Shown here in pieces: positions 53,759 through 61,374 of a DNA stretch of 64,000 nucleotides. Under the pieces are notes generated by a model. That model saw only the letters and a program-made list of their open reading frames with translations. It was not told the DNA's origin and did no database searches. The number at the start of each line of letters is the position of its first letter. The first letter of the stretch is position 1. This DNA comes from an uncultured Clostridia bacterium (lineage in GTDB: Bacteria; Bacillota; Clostridia; Oscillospirales; Acutalibacteraceae), in contig CALGRR010000105.1 in the NCBI GenBank assembly GCA_937880805.1, positions 7,000-70,999 on the forward strand, read 5' to 3'. Made by a program: the position numbers and the translations under genes.

Positions 53759-53786
53759 TTCCCCCGAAGCATATGCATCGGGGGAA
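53759..53786 (-). terminator. Hairpin between GH13 and NUDIX genes
   Basis: TTCCCCCGA/TCGGGGGAA stem (53759-53767 with 53778-53786) around GCATATGC. It lacks a T tract on either side, so termination is uncertain; it could reduce readthrough or stabilise mRNA ends. Confidence 0.5.
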
Positions 53787-53794
53787 CAGTTTAA

Positions 53795-55459
53795 TTAATC
53801 GTAAAAATAAACTCTTGTTTCAAAGGGTCTTGTGGTGAAGCCGTTGTTTGTAACGGGGTTATCCTTGTAGCTGCAAAGAATGCACTTGCCCTTGTTCAAA
53901 TCATAGCCTGCGGGTGCGGAGAACTGAACGGCTTTTTCCGAATATGAGCAGATAACAAGCATCTTCTTGCCCTCGTATGTACGCTCATAAACATAAAGCT
54001 CTTTGCTTGATTTGTTATATTCTTTATATGCACCGTGAACCGCAACGGGATTTTCCTTGCGGAATTTAATAAGAGCTTTGTAATGGTTATAAATTGAATC
54101 GGGATTTTCCATCTCTGCCTTGGCATTGATGCCGTCTTTGTAGCTGGGGTTAACGGGCATCCAGGGGTTGCCGGTTGAGAAGCCTGCATTTTCACTGTCA
54201 TCCCATTGAACGGGAGTTCTTGCATTGCCTCGGCTGCCGGTCTTGAGGCGGCGGTTTGCACTCTCTTCGGAGAAGCCGAGAAGGCGAAGAGTTTTATAGT
54301 TGTTGGTTGCAAAAACATCCTGATAATCTTCAACATTGGGCAGATCAATATTTATCATACCTATTTCCTGACCCTGATAAATAAAGGGAGTGCCGCACTG
54401 AAGCATATATGAGTTTGCAATGGATTTTGCACTTTCTGTTCTGTATTTCACGCTGCCGAATCTGTTGATGATTCTGGGATGATCGTGGTTTTCCATATAA
54501 AGAGCGTTCCAGCTCTTGCCGTAAAGACCGGTCTGCCATTTTGAAAAAGCTTTTTTGAGTCTTTTAAGGCTGAAGGGGATTGAAAGGCAGTCCATAAATA
54601 TGCAGTCAGCTTCCATATGCTGGAAGTGGAACATCATATCAAGCTCCTGATCGGGGCCTTCCTTAACGTATTTGAGAGCTTTGTTAACCGTCATCATAGG
54701 TGCTTCGCCAACAACAAAGCAATCATATTTATTGAGAACCTGACGGAATTCGGTAAGATATTCGTGAATATGGGGTCCGTCGGCATAATGCTCCATACCG
54801 CAGGCCTGGGGGATGGGGAAGCCGTTGGGCAGACCCTTTCTCTTTGATACGAAGGTGATAACGTCTTCACGGAAGCCGTCAACACCCATATCCAGCCAGA
54901 ATTTCATTATATCCTTAACTTCTTCACGAACAGCGGGGTTATCCATATTGAGGTCGGGCTGCTTCTTTGAGAAAAGGTGCAGATAGTACTGTCCGTTTTC
55001 TTTATTGTATTCCCAGGCCTTGCCCTCAAAAAGAGATGACCAGTTGTTGGGATACTTTTTGCCCATACCGTCACGCCAGAAATAATAATCGTGGTATTTG
55101 CTGTTTTTATCAATGCCTTTTTTGAACCACTCGTGCTCATCAGATGTGTGATTAACAACAAGGTCCATAATAACCTTTATGCCTCTTGCGTGAGCTTCAT
55201 CAAGCACCTTTTTAAAGAGCTCGTTGTTGCCGTAGTCGGGTGAAACGTTTTTGTAATCTGAAATATCATAACCGAAGTCTGCGTTGGGTGAGCAATAAAG
55301 AGGGGAGAACCAGATGCAGGTTATGCCGAGATCTTTAAGATAATCAAGCTTTGAAAGAACGCCTTCAAGGTCGCCTATGCCGTCACCGTTACCGTCGCAG
55401 AATGAACGGGGCCATATCTGATAACACACAGCGTCCTTATACCATTGAGTTTTTTTCAT
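53795..55459 (-). CDS. GH13 alpha-glucosidase (oligo-1,6-glucosidase-like)
   Basis: A 554-residue intracellular alpha-glucosidase acting on isomaltose-type or other alpha-glucosides. The barrel shows GDGIGDLEGVLSKLDYL, MDLVVNHTSDEH, the nucleophile D199 in GVDGFREDVITF, the acid E252 in VVGEAPMMT and YMENHDHPR with D326. No signal peptide is present, so the substrate enters the cell first. ATG 55459 fits GGGAG; the in-frame TTG six bases earlier is less likely. It has its own promoter and is divergent to nothing nearby; the NUDIX gene lies downstream. Confidence 0.92.
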   Translation of the reverse strand: MKKTQWYKDAVCYQIWPRSFCDGNGDGIGDLEGVLSKLDYLKDLGITCIWFSPLYCSPNADFGYDISDYKNVSPDYGNNELFKKVLDEAHARGIKVIMDLVVNHTSDEHEWFKKGIDKNSKYHDYYFWRDGMGKKYPNNWSSLFEGKAWEYNKENGQYYLHLFSKKQPDLNMDNPAVREEVKDIMKFWLDMGVDGFREDVITFVSKRKGLPNGFPIPQACGMEHYADGPHIHEYLTEFRQVLNKYDCFVVGEAPMMTVNKALKYVKEGPDQELDMMFHFQHMEADCIFMDCLSIPFSLKRLKKAFSKWQTGLYGKSWNALYMENHDHPRIINRFGSVKYRTESAKSIANSYMLQCGTPFIYQGQEIGMINIDLPNVEDYQDVFATNNYKTLRLLGFSEESANRRLKTGSRGNARTPVQWDDSENAGFSTGNPWMPVNPSYKDGINAKAEMENPDSIYNHYKALIKFRKENPVAVHGAYKEYNKSSKELYVYERTYEGKKMLVICSYSEKAVQFSAPAGYDLNKGKCILCSYKDNPVTNNGFTTRPFETRVYFYD

Positions 55460-55495
55460 AATCAAAAGCTCCCTTCGCTTTTATAATACAAAGTC

Positions 55496-55524
55496 ATTAT
55501 AGCAAACAATTTGAAGGGATACAA
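55496..55524 (-). promoter_or_regulatory. Sigma-A promoter of the GH13 gene
   Basis: On the minus strand TTGTAT (55524-55519) and TATAAT (55501-55496), 17-bp spacer. Confidence 0.65.
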
Positions 55525-55541
55525 TAGAAAATAAAAATTTG

Positions 55542-55958
55542 TTAGTTAAGTTTTGAATTAAGCTTTTTGCTTGCGGATTTAACGCAGCAATAAACGGTTA
55601 TCCAGATAATGAAGTATAAAACAACAAAAATTGCAGTAAAAATAAAAATAACTTTGAGGTCAAACGGTATCCAGGTGTTTGAAATGTAGCAAATTACATA
55701 AGCGGCATAAAGCGTCAAGAAGTGACACAGCAAAGATTTTGCAAGCGGCCACTCCTCAATCTGATTGAAAACGCTTGCTCCTGCCTGAACAAAAGCGAGC
55801 AAATAGGTTGTAACTATTGCAAGAAAAATCTCAGAACCGCTTAATGAAAATGATTCTGCTGTTTTTGAAATAACAAGAAAAACAATTCCGCAGATTATCG
55901 GACCGAAGCCGCCGAAAGCAAGACCTCTGTGTAGAAAGCTTTTTAAATATTTATTCAT
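55542..55958 (-). CDS. DUF3021 membrane protein
   Basis: A 138-residue protein with four hydrophobic segments (about 15-33, 43-60, 75-91 and 101-125) and the family patterns FLHRGLAFGGFGPIICGI and EEWPLAKSLLCHF. DUF3021 proteins are paired with LytTR regulators in Firmicutes and are thought to be membrane partners of that regulator. It overlaps the LytTR stop by 4 bp (ATGA). Function is not established. Confidence 0.88.
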   Translation of the reverse strand: MNKYLKSFLHRGLAFGGFGPIICGIVFLVISKTAESFSLSGSEIFLAIVTTYLLAFVQAGASVFNQIEEWPLAKSLLCHFLTLYAAYVICYISNTWIPFDLKVIFIFTAIFVVLYFIIWITVYCCVKSASKKLNSKLN

Positions 55959-56392
55959 AGTTTAACACCGAACCTTTCTTTGATTTTTTTAATATTTCTT
56001 CTGGAAACATAGTCTTTGTGTCCGTTACAGAAAACAACAGACAAAGCGCCCGCAAACGAAGCGTCAAACCGTGCCATCTTTTTTGTGTTTGCAATGCAGG
56101 ACTGATTAATTTTAACAAAGCTGCTATCAAGCATTTCTTCAAGCTGATAAAGCCTCTGCTTTAACTGAAATCTGTCATTATCCGTTAATGCATAAACTTT
56201 GTTTTCTTCAACGGTAAAACAGATGATTTCTGCGGGTGCTAAAAGAACGGCTTCACGCTCTTTATAGCCTGTAAGCTTAACAGATTCATTTAAAATAAGG
56301 CTTTCAATATCATCAATCAGCTTTGTTCTTTCACGGACACAAATAAGAATTTCTTCTTCTTTTTCTTTGTCAATTTTTATGCTGTATTTCAT
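55955..56392 (-). CDS. LytTR-family DNA-binding regulator
   Basis: A 145-residue regulator with a C-terminal LytTR domain: EIICFTVEENKVYALTDNDRF, LEEMLDSSFVKINQSCIAN and KDYVSRRNIKKIKERF. It lacks a response-regulator receiver domain, the usual form for LytTR-DUF3021 pairs. ATG 56392 follows AAAGGAGG with good spacing. The two genes form a two-gene operon, probably self-regulating. Confidence 0.9.
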   Translation of the reverse strand: MKYSIKIDKEKEEEILICVRERTKLIDDIESLILNESVKLTGYKEREAVLLAPAEIICFTVEENKVYALTDNDRFQLKQRLYQLEEMLDSSFVKINQSCIANTKKMARFDASFAGALSVVFCNGHKDYVSRRNIKKIKERFGVKL

Positions 56393-56484
56393 ATATGTCC
56401 TCCTTTCACAATTATAATACAACCGTTCTTTTGATGATTCAAGCAATTTAAAGTGTTTGGTTGTTCTGCAAAACTATTCGGTAA

Positions 56485-56518
56485 AAACAAAAAATATGCC
56501 CTGAAAACAGAGCATATT
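56485..56518 (-). terminator. Terminator after GH43
   Basis: On the minus strand AATATGC.CTG pairs with CAG.GCATATT (56518-56508 with 56503-56493), with a T-rich tract following. Confidence 0.7.
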
Positions 56519-56522
56519 TCAT

Positions 56523-57503
56523 TCAGCTGTTTAATATCGGTAAACCGTTTTCATCCCATTGAACCTTGCGTATTCTTGCACTTCTGCAGGGGTCATAAAG
56601 CGGGTCCTGGTCGGCATAGCCGCACCTGCCGTTAAAGCAAGCCTCATCCCTTGAATGATAAACAAAAATCCAGTCACCGTTTTCATCCTTGACAAAAGAG
56701 TTATGCCCGGGGCCGTATTCACCGATTAAATCATCAGAGGTAAGCAAAGGCTTATCAAGCTTTGTCCAGCTCTTCATATCAAGCAAATCGGCTTTTTCAT
56801 CGGCATATAAAAGACCTATGCAGTATTCGGGTCCCGTTGCGGAAGCAGAAAAAGCAAGATATATTCTGCCGCCGTGTATCATTGCGGCGGGGCCCTCGTT
56901 GACGGGAATTTTAACTCTTTCCCAATCATACTCGGGCTTTGTCAAAAGCAGGGCGGGTGATGTTGTTTTCCGGGGTTCATCGGGATTTACGCTTGCAAGA
57001 TAAACATTGGAGTTACCGCCGTTTTGTGCCCAGGCAACATAGCTTTTTCCGTTGCATTCAAAATATGTCATATCAAGCGAAAAGCCTCTGAATGAAAAAT
57101 CATCACCGTCGCAAGATGTGAATTTGCCTTTATCTTCCCACGAATCGTTGTAAGGGTCATTGCCTTTACAGACGATAATGTGGCAATCTATATCCCAAAC
57201 ATTGTTTTCGCTGCCGCTTGCGGCAAACAAAACATACCATTTACCGTTTATTTCGTGGATTTCGGGTGCCCAGATAAATCTGAATGCAGTTTCCGAATCC
57301 TTTTCATCCCATATAACCTTTTCTTCCGCCTCGGCAAGAGCATCAACGGTTTTTGCACGGCGGAGTATTATTCTGTCATAACCCTCGGGGTCGTTCCTGC
57401 CATACATAGGATAGGATGCCGTGAAATAATACCAACCGTCACTTCCTTTTGTAACATAAGGGTCAGCTCTGTCTTTAATAAAAATTTCTGTTTTAACGCT
57501 CAT
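56523..57503 (-). CDS. Glycoside hydrolase family 43
   Basis: A 326-residue five-bladed propeller enzyme, of the alpha-arabinofuranosidase/beta-xylosidase group. All three catalytic acids are in recognisable positions: D in RADPYV near residue 13 (base), D in FSLDMTYFE (pKa modulator) and E in VNEGPAAM (acid). IWAPEIHEINGKWYVLFAA is the typical blade. The gene lacks a signal peptide. ATG near 57503 has GGGAG upstream; an in-frame GTG at 57557 lacks a good site. Downstream is its own terminator. Confidence 0.9.
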   Translation of the reverse strand: MSVKTEIFIKDRADPYVTKGSDGWYYFTASYPMYGRNDPEGYDRIILRRAKTVDALAEAEEKVIWDEKDSETAFRFIWAPEIHEINGKWYVLFAASGSENNVWDIDCHIIVCKGNDPYNDSWEDKGKFTSCDGDDFSFRGFSLDMTYFECNGKSYVAWAQNGGNSNVYLASVNPDEPRKTTSPALLLTKPEYDWERVKIPVNEGPAAMIHGGRIYLAFSASATGPEYCIGLLYADEKADLLDMKSWTKLDKPLLTSDDLIGEYGPGHNSFVKDENGDWIFVYHSRDEACFNGRCGYADQDPLYDPCRSARIRKVQWDENGLPILNS

Positions 57504-57614
57504 AAAACCACTCCCGTTTATCCCTATATTATCAGAAAAAAATCCCATTTTCAACACTTTCGCTATTTACATTAAATAAAAAAAGGAATATAATTCTCGA
57601 AAAGGAGAGATTAG

Positions 57615-58463
57615 ATGTATTACGCTATAATTACGCTGTCGGTTATAATGTTCGGCGTTCAGTTTTTATTCAACAATAAATATCAGAAGGAAAGCGGCAG
57701 CGGTGCGGCATCAACTTTTGTTTTTTCTTTTTTAAGCAGCATTGTCGGTCTTGTCTGCCTGCTTGTTATCAATAAATTTCAGTTCGGATTCACTCCGTTT
57801 ACTTTTATAATGGCAAGCATTGCCGCAATAAATACTTTGCTTTATACCTTCTGCTCGCTCAAAGCCTTTGAGCATATAAATCTTTCGCTCTATTCGCTTT
57901 TTGCAATGCTTGGCGGAATGGCATTGCCTTTCTTTACGGGAATTGTTTTCTATAACGAACCCTTAACCCTGCAAAAAGCAATCTGCCTTGCTCTGATTAC
58001 CGTTGCGTTGGTTTTAACCGTTGAGAGGGGAGAAAAGAAAAAAGGCACACTCTATTATGCGGGTGTGTTTATTCTTAACGGTATGTCTGGCGTTATATCA
58101 AAAGCTTTCCAGTCGGGCACTTATGAAAAATGCAATGAGGCGGTATTCAGCATCTGGATGGCTCTCGTCACAGCAGTTATTTCGGGCGTTATTCTGTTAT
58201 TTATGAGAAAAAGCCTTTCTCTGCCAAACAAAAAAGCGGTTATGTGGAGTGTTGGATACGGCATACTCAACAAGGTGGCAAATTACTTCCTTCTGATCGC
58301 TCTTGCCGTTCTTCCCGCCTCGGTGCAGTATCCGTTTGTAACGGGAGGCACAATGGTTGTTTCAACCGTAATAAGTGCTCTGTGCGGTCAGAAGCCGTCA
58401 AAGAAAGAGATTATTGCCGTTGCACTTTCATTTGTCGGAATTATAATACTTATCCTGGAGTAA
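57615..58463 (+). CDS. EamA/DMT-family transporter
   Basis: A 282-residue membrane protein with about ten hydrophobic helices arranged as two related halves. Each half ends in a run such as FFTGIVFYNEPLTLQKAICL (first) and GTMVVSTVISALCGQKPSKK (second), typical of drug/metabolite or sugar-like exporters. The substrate is unknown. It is 4 bp before the Gfo/Idh/MocA gene and probably co-transcribed. GGAGAG precedes ATG 57615. Confidence 0.85.
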   Translation: MYYAIITLSVIMFGVQFLFNNKYQKESGSGAASTFVFSFLSSIVGLVCLLVINKFQFGFTPFTFIMASIAAINTLLYTFCSLKAFEHINLSLYSLFAMLGGMALPFFTGIVFYNEPLTLQKAICLALITVALVLTVERGEKKKGTLYYAGVFILNGMSGVISKAFQSGTYEKCNEAVFSIWMALVTAVISGVILLFMRKSLSLPNKKAVMWSVGYGILNKVANYFLLIALAVLPASVQYPFVTGGTMVVSTVISALCGQKPSKKEIIAVALSFVGIIILILE

Positions 58464-58467
58464 GCTT

Positions 58468-59655
58468 ATGGAAAAAATCAGAATGGGAATTTTCGGACTC
58501 GGCAGAGGTTCATCGTTTTATGATAATATCCTCTCAAATGACGGAGAGATTGTTGCCGTTTGCGATATGAGCGAAGAAAAGCTTGATGAAGCAAAAAACA
58601 TTCTCGGTAACGGCGTTGCTCTCTATAAGAGCTTTGATGATTTTATTGAACATAAAGGAATGCAGGCTGTTTTTCTTTGCAATTATTTTCACGAGCATAC
58701 GCCCTATGCAATTAAGGCATTGGAAAAAAACATACACGTTCTCAGTGAATGCACATCAAACGCAACAATGGCACAGGGGGTTGAGCTTGTCCGTGCAGCG
58801 GAAAAGAGCGAAGCTTTCTATATGCTTTCAGAGAATTACCCCTATATGTCATTCAATATGGAGATAAGAAAGGTTTATCAAAGCGGCAGAATAGGCAAGG
58901 TGCTTTTTGCCGAGGGAGAATATAACCATCCCCTTGACCCGTATGATGAAGAAGCAATTTTAAGTATACGCCCCTATAAAAATCATTGGCGTAATCTTTT
59001 GCCGAGAAGCTATTATATAACTCATTCGCTTGCACCGCTTATGCTTGCAACCCGTTCAACTCCGATAAGAGTTTCTGCTATGGGAGTGTATTATCCTTTT
59101 CCCGAGGATTCGCTTCTGAGCAGAGGGCCGGGTGACCGTGCAACGATTATAACAACGCTTAATGATGATGATTCGGTTTTCCGTGTCACGGGCTGTGCCG
59201 CTTTCGGAGCTCATTGGAATTCCTACAGAATCTGTGGTGATAAAGGTCAGATTGAAAATATCAGGGGCGATGGCGATAAGGTTATGCTCCGATATAACGA
59301 ATGGGATACCCCCGAAGGGGAGCAGTCAACCCGCAGCTATTATCCCGAGCTTACCGATGAAGAGAAGGTAGCGGTTGAAAAAGCAGGTCACGGCGGCGGA
59401 GATTTTTGGGTTATCAGGGAATTTTTTGAATGTATCAGAAATAACCGCAGACCCGTGATGGATGAATACTTTGCAACCGCAATGGCATCAACCGCAATTC
59501 TTGCCCACAGAAGTGCAACAGAAAACGGTGTGCCCTATGATGTGCCCGATTTTCGCAGGGAAGAGGACAGAATTAAATACGAAAACGATAATATATCGCC
59601 GTTTTACGGCTCTGACGGAAGCGAGCCTTCAATAAGAGCCTGCTCAAGAAAATGA
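58468..59655 (+). CDS. Gfo/Idh/MocA-family oxidoreductase
   Basis: A 395-residue NAD(P)-dependent oxidoreductase. GIFGLGRGSSFYDNIL at the N-terminus is the dinucleotide loop, VFLCNYFHEHTPYAIKALE and HVLSECTSNATMAQ follow (the EKP-like position reads SECT, as in the sugar-acid and glycoside-cleaving branch), and the C-terminal sheet carries GHGGGDFWVIREFFE. Members act on sugars and sugar acids; the substrate here is unknown. It lies after a transporter gene, near GH43 and GH13 genes. Confidence 0.85.
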   Translation: MEKIRMGIFGLGRGSSFYDNILSNDGEIVAVCDMSEEKLDEAKNILGNGVALYKSFDDFIEHKGMQAVFLCNYFHEHTPYAIKALEKNIHVLSECTSNATMAQGVELVRAAEKSEAFYMLSENYPYMSFNMEIRKVYQSGRIGKVLFAEGEYNHPLDPYDEEAILSIRPYKNHWRNLLPRSYYITHSLAPLMLATRSTPIRVSAMGVYYPFPEDSLLSRGPGDRATIITTLNDDDSVFRVTGCAAFGAHWNSYRICGDKGQIENIRGDGDKVMLRYNEWDTPEGEQSTRSYYPELTDEEKVAVEKAGHGGGDFWVIREFFECIRNNRRPVMDEYFATAMASTAILAHRSATENGVPYDVPDFRREEDRIKYENDNISPFYGSDGSEPSIRACSRK

Positions 59656-59740
59656 TTTGGTTGAATATTCTTTAAAAGCATTGAATATTATCGGATAAAG
59701 GTTTATATTTGATATATCAACATATAAAGGAGAAATAAAT

Positions 59741-60544
59741 ATGGTTGCCCCCTTAACTTTTTGGCTGCTTTTTGCCGCCGCAATGCTTATAAGCTCAATC
59801 GGCTTTTATAAGTATGTTTATTTTATTTCGCTCGGCTACGGTTTTTCAATCGCAGGTCTTGGCGTGCTTATGCTTATTCTTTTCCGCGAATCATTAAGCA
59901 TAGGAACGATTATTGCTTGTGCACTCTTCTTCATTTACGGCATCCGTCTTGGCGGTTACCTTCTTATCCGTGAGGTTAAAAGTGCTTCATACCGTAACAC
60001 AATGAAAACAGAAATCAAAGACGGAAAAACAATGGGTCTCGGTGTTAAATTTGCAATCTGGATTACCTGTGCAGCTCTTTATGTTACTCAGGTGCTTCCC
60101 GTATTCTACAGACTTCTTAACGGCAAAAAGACCGACGGTTTCTGCATTGCAGGTCTTATCATTATGGCGTTTGGTATTGTTTTTGAATCTGTTGCGGATA
60201 TTCAGAAAAACAATGCAAAGAAAAAGAATCCCAAGCGTTTCTGCGATACCGGTCTTTATAAAATCGTTCGCTGCCCCAACTATCTCGGCGAAATGATTTT
60301 CTGGACGGGTGTTCTTGTTTCGGGTGTAAACGTTCTTTCAGGCGTTGGTCAGTGGGTGCTTGCACTTATCGGTTACATAGGAATTATTTTTGTTATGTTC
60401 AGCGGTGCACGCCGTCTTGAGCTTCGTCAGAATAAAAACTACGGCAACGACCCCGAATATCAGGCATATGTAAAGAGCACTCCCATTATGGTTCCTTTTA
60501 TTCCTCTTTACAGCGTTGCAAAATATAAATTCCTTGTTGCATAA
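59741..60544 (+). CDS. DUF1295-family membrane protein (steroid reductase-like fold)
   Basis: A 267-residue protein with seven or more hydrophobic segments and the DUF1295 signature RRLELRQNKNYGNDPEYQAYV near its end and FCDTGLYKIVRCPNYLGEMIFW. Related to isoprenylcysteine methyltransferases and 5-alpha-reductase folds; it may modify lipids or isoprenoids but this is not shown. AAAGGAG precedes ATG 59741. It is a single-gene unit with a terminator. Confidence 0.85.
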   Translation: MVAPLTFWLLFAAAMLISSIGFYKYVYFISLGYGFSIAGLGVLMLILFRESLSIGTIIACALFFIYGIRLGGYLLIREVKSASYRNTMKTEIKDGKTMGLGVKFAIWITCAALYVTQVLPVFYRLLNGKKTDGFCIAGLIIMAFGIVFESVADIQKNNAKKKNPKRFCDTGLYKIVRCPNYLGEMIFWTGVLVSGVNVLSGVGQWVLALIGYIGIIFVMFSGARRLELRQNKNYGNDPEYQAYVKSTPIMVPFIPLYSVAKYKFLVA

Positions 60545-60548
60545 GATT

Positions 60549-60575
60549 ACGGCGGATTAACTCCGCCGTTTTTTG
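60549..60575 (+). terminator. Terminator after the DUF1295 gene
   Basis: ACGGCGG/CCGCCGT stem (60549-60555 with 60563-60569) with ATTAACT loop and a run of T. Confidence 0.9.
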
Positions 60576-60627
60576 GTATTTATTGATTTTGCATATTTGT
60601 TGTGCTATACTTTTAATTGGTGATTTT

Positions 60628-61374
60628 ATGAAAATAATCGGAAGTGACTATGACGGCACTCTTAACCACGGCGGAATAGACGATGCTAAAAAGAATGCCA
60701 TCGAAAAGTGGCGGTGTGCGGGCAATGTTTTTGCTCTCATAAGCGGCAGAGGCCCCGAGAATGTTTTAAAAATCTATAAAGAAAAGCAGTTCGGATGCGA
60801 TTATCTTATTGCCAATAACGGTGCAATTATTCTGAAAACCAACGGAGAGATTGTTTCGGATATAAGATGTGAGGGAGAAATTGCGTTTCCGCTTCTGAAG
60901 CTTCTGTTTAAAAACGGTTGCCCATGGGGCGATATTCAGACTGCCTTTCCCTGCAGAGTTTTTGCTGATAAAAATGAATGTGAAGAAGCAGGGGACTATA
61001 CTATGGAAAATGTTCCCGAAATTCCTTATTTCAATCAGATAAGCACCGTTCTTCCCGATTTTGAAACTGCCGAAAAAATAACTGCCCTGATTGCCGAAAA
61101 CTTCGGCAGCGAGCTTAATCCCTTGCAAAATGGAGTTTGCATTGATATAGTCAGAAATGATATGAATAAGGCAAAGGGATTATATATTCTTGCCGATATT
61201 CTCGGTGCGGAATACAGCAGTATCATTGCCGTTGGCGATAATGTCAATGATAGGGATATGATTAAGGAATTCAGATCATATGCTATGGCAAACGGCGTTG
61301 ATTCAATCAAAGAGCTTGCCGATTATATAACAGAAAGCGTAACGGAGCTTATTGAAAAGGAGCTTGAAATATGA
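60628..61374 (+). CDS. HAD-superfamily (Cof-type) phosphatase
   Basis: A 248-residue hydrolase with the DxD loop GSDYDGTLNHGGI (nucleophile and acid aspartates), VFALISGRGPENVLK, a cap region near residues 80-170, and GDNVNDRDMI at motif IV. Cof-type HAD enzymes dephosphorylate sugar phosphates and nucleotides such as flavin precursors; the substrate is not clear. ATG 60628 is preferred; the next gene overlaps its stop by 4 bp, so the two are coupled. Confidence 0.88.
   Translation: MKIIGSDYDGTLNHGGIDDAKKNAIEKWRCAGNVFALISGRGPENVLKIYKEKQFGCDYLIANNGAIILKTNGEIVSDIRCEGEIAFPLLKLLFKNGCPWGDIQTAFPCRVFADKNECEEAGDYTMENVPEIPYFNQISTVLPDFETAEKITALIAENFGSELNPLQNGVCIDIVRNDMNKAKGLYILADILGAEYSSIIAVGDNVNDRDMIKEFRSYAMANGVDSIKELADYITESVTELIEKELEI

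Noticed and set aside
53759..53786. Riboswitch or operator between GH13 and NUDIX genes
   Set aside because: It is a simple GC-rich hairpin with no conserved loop sequence; I list it only as a hairpin with uncertain terminator function.
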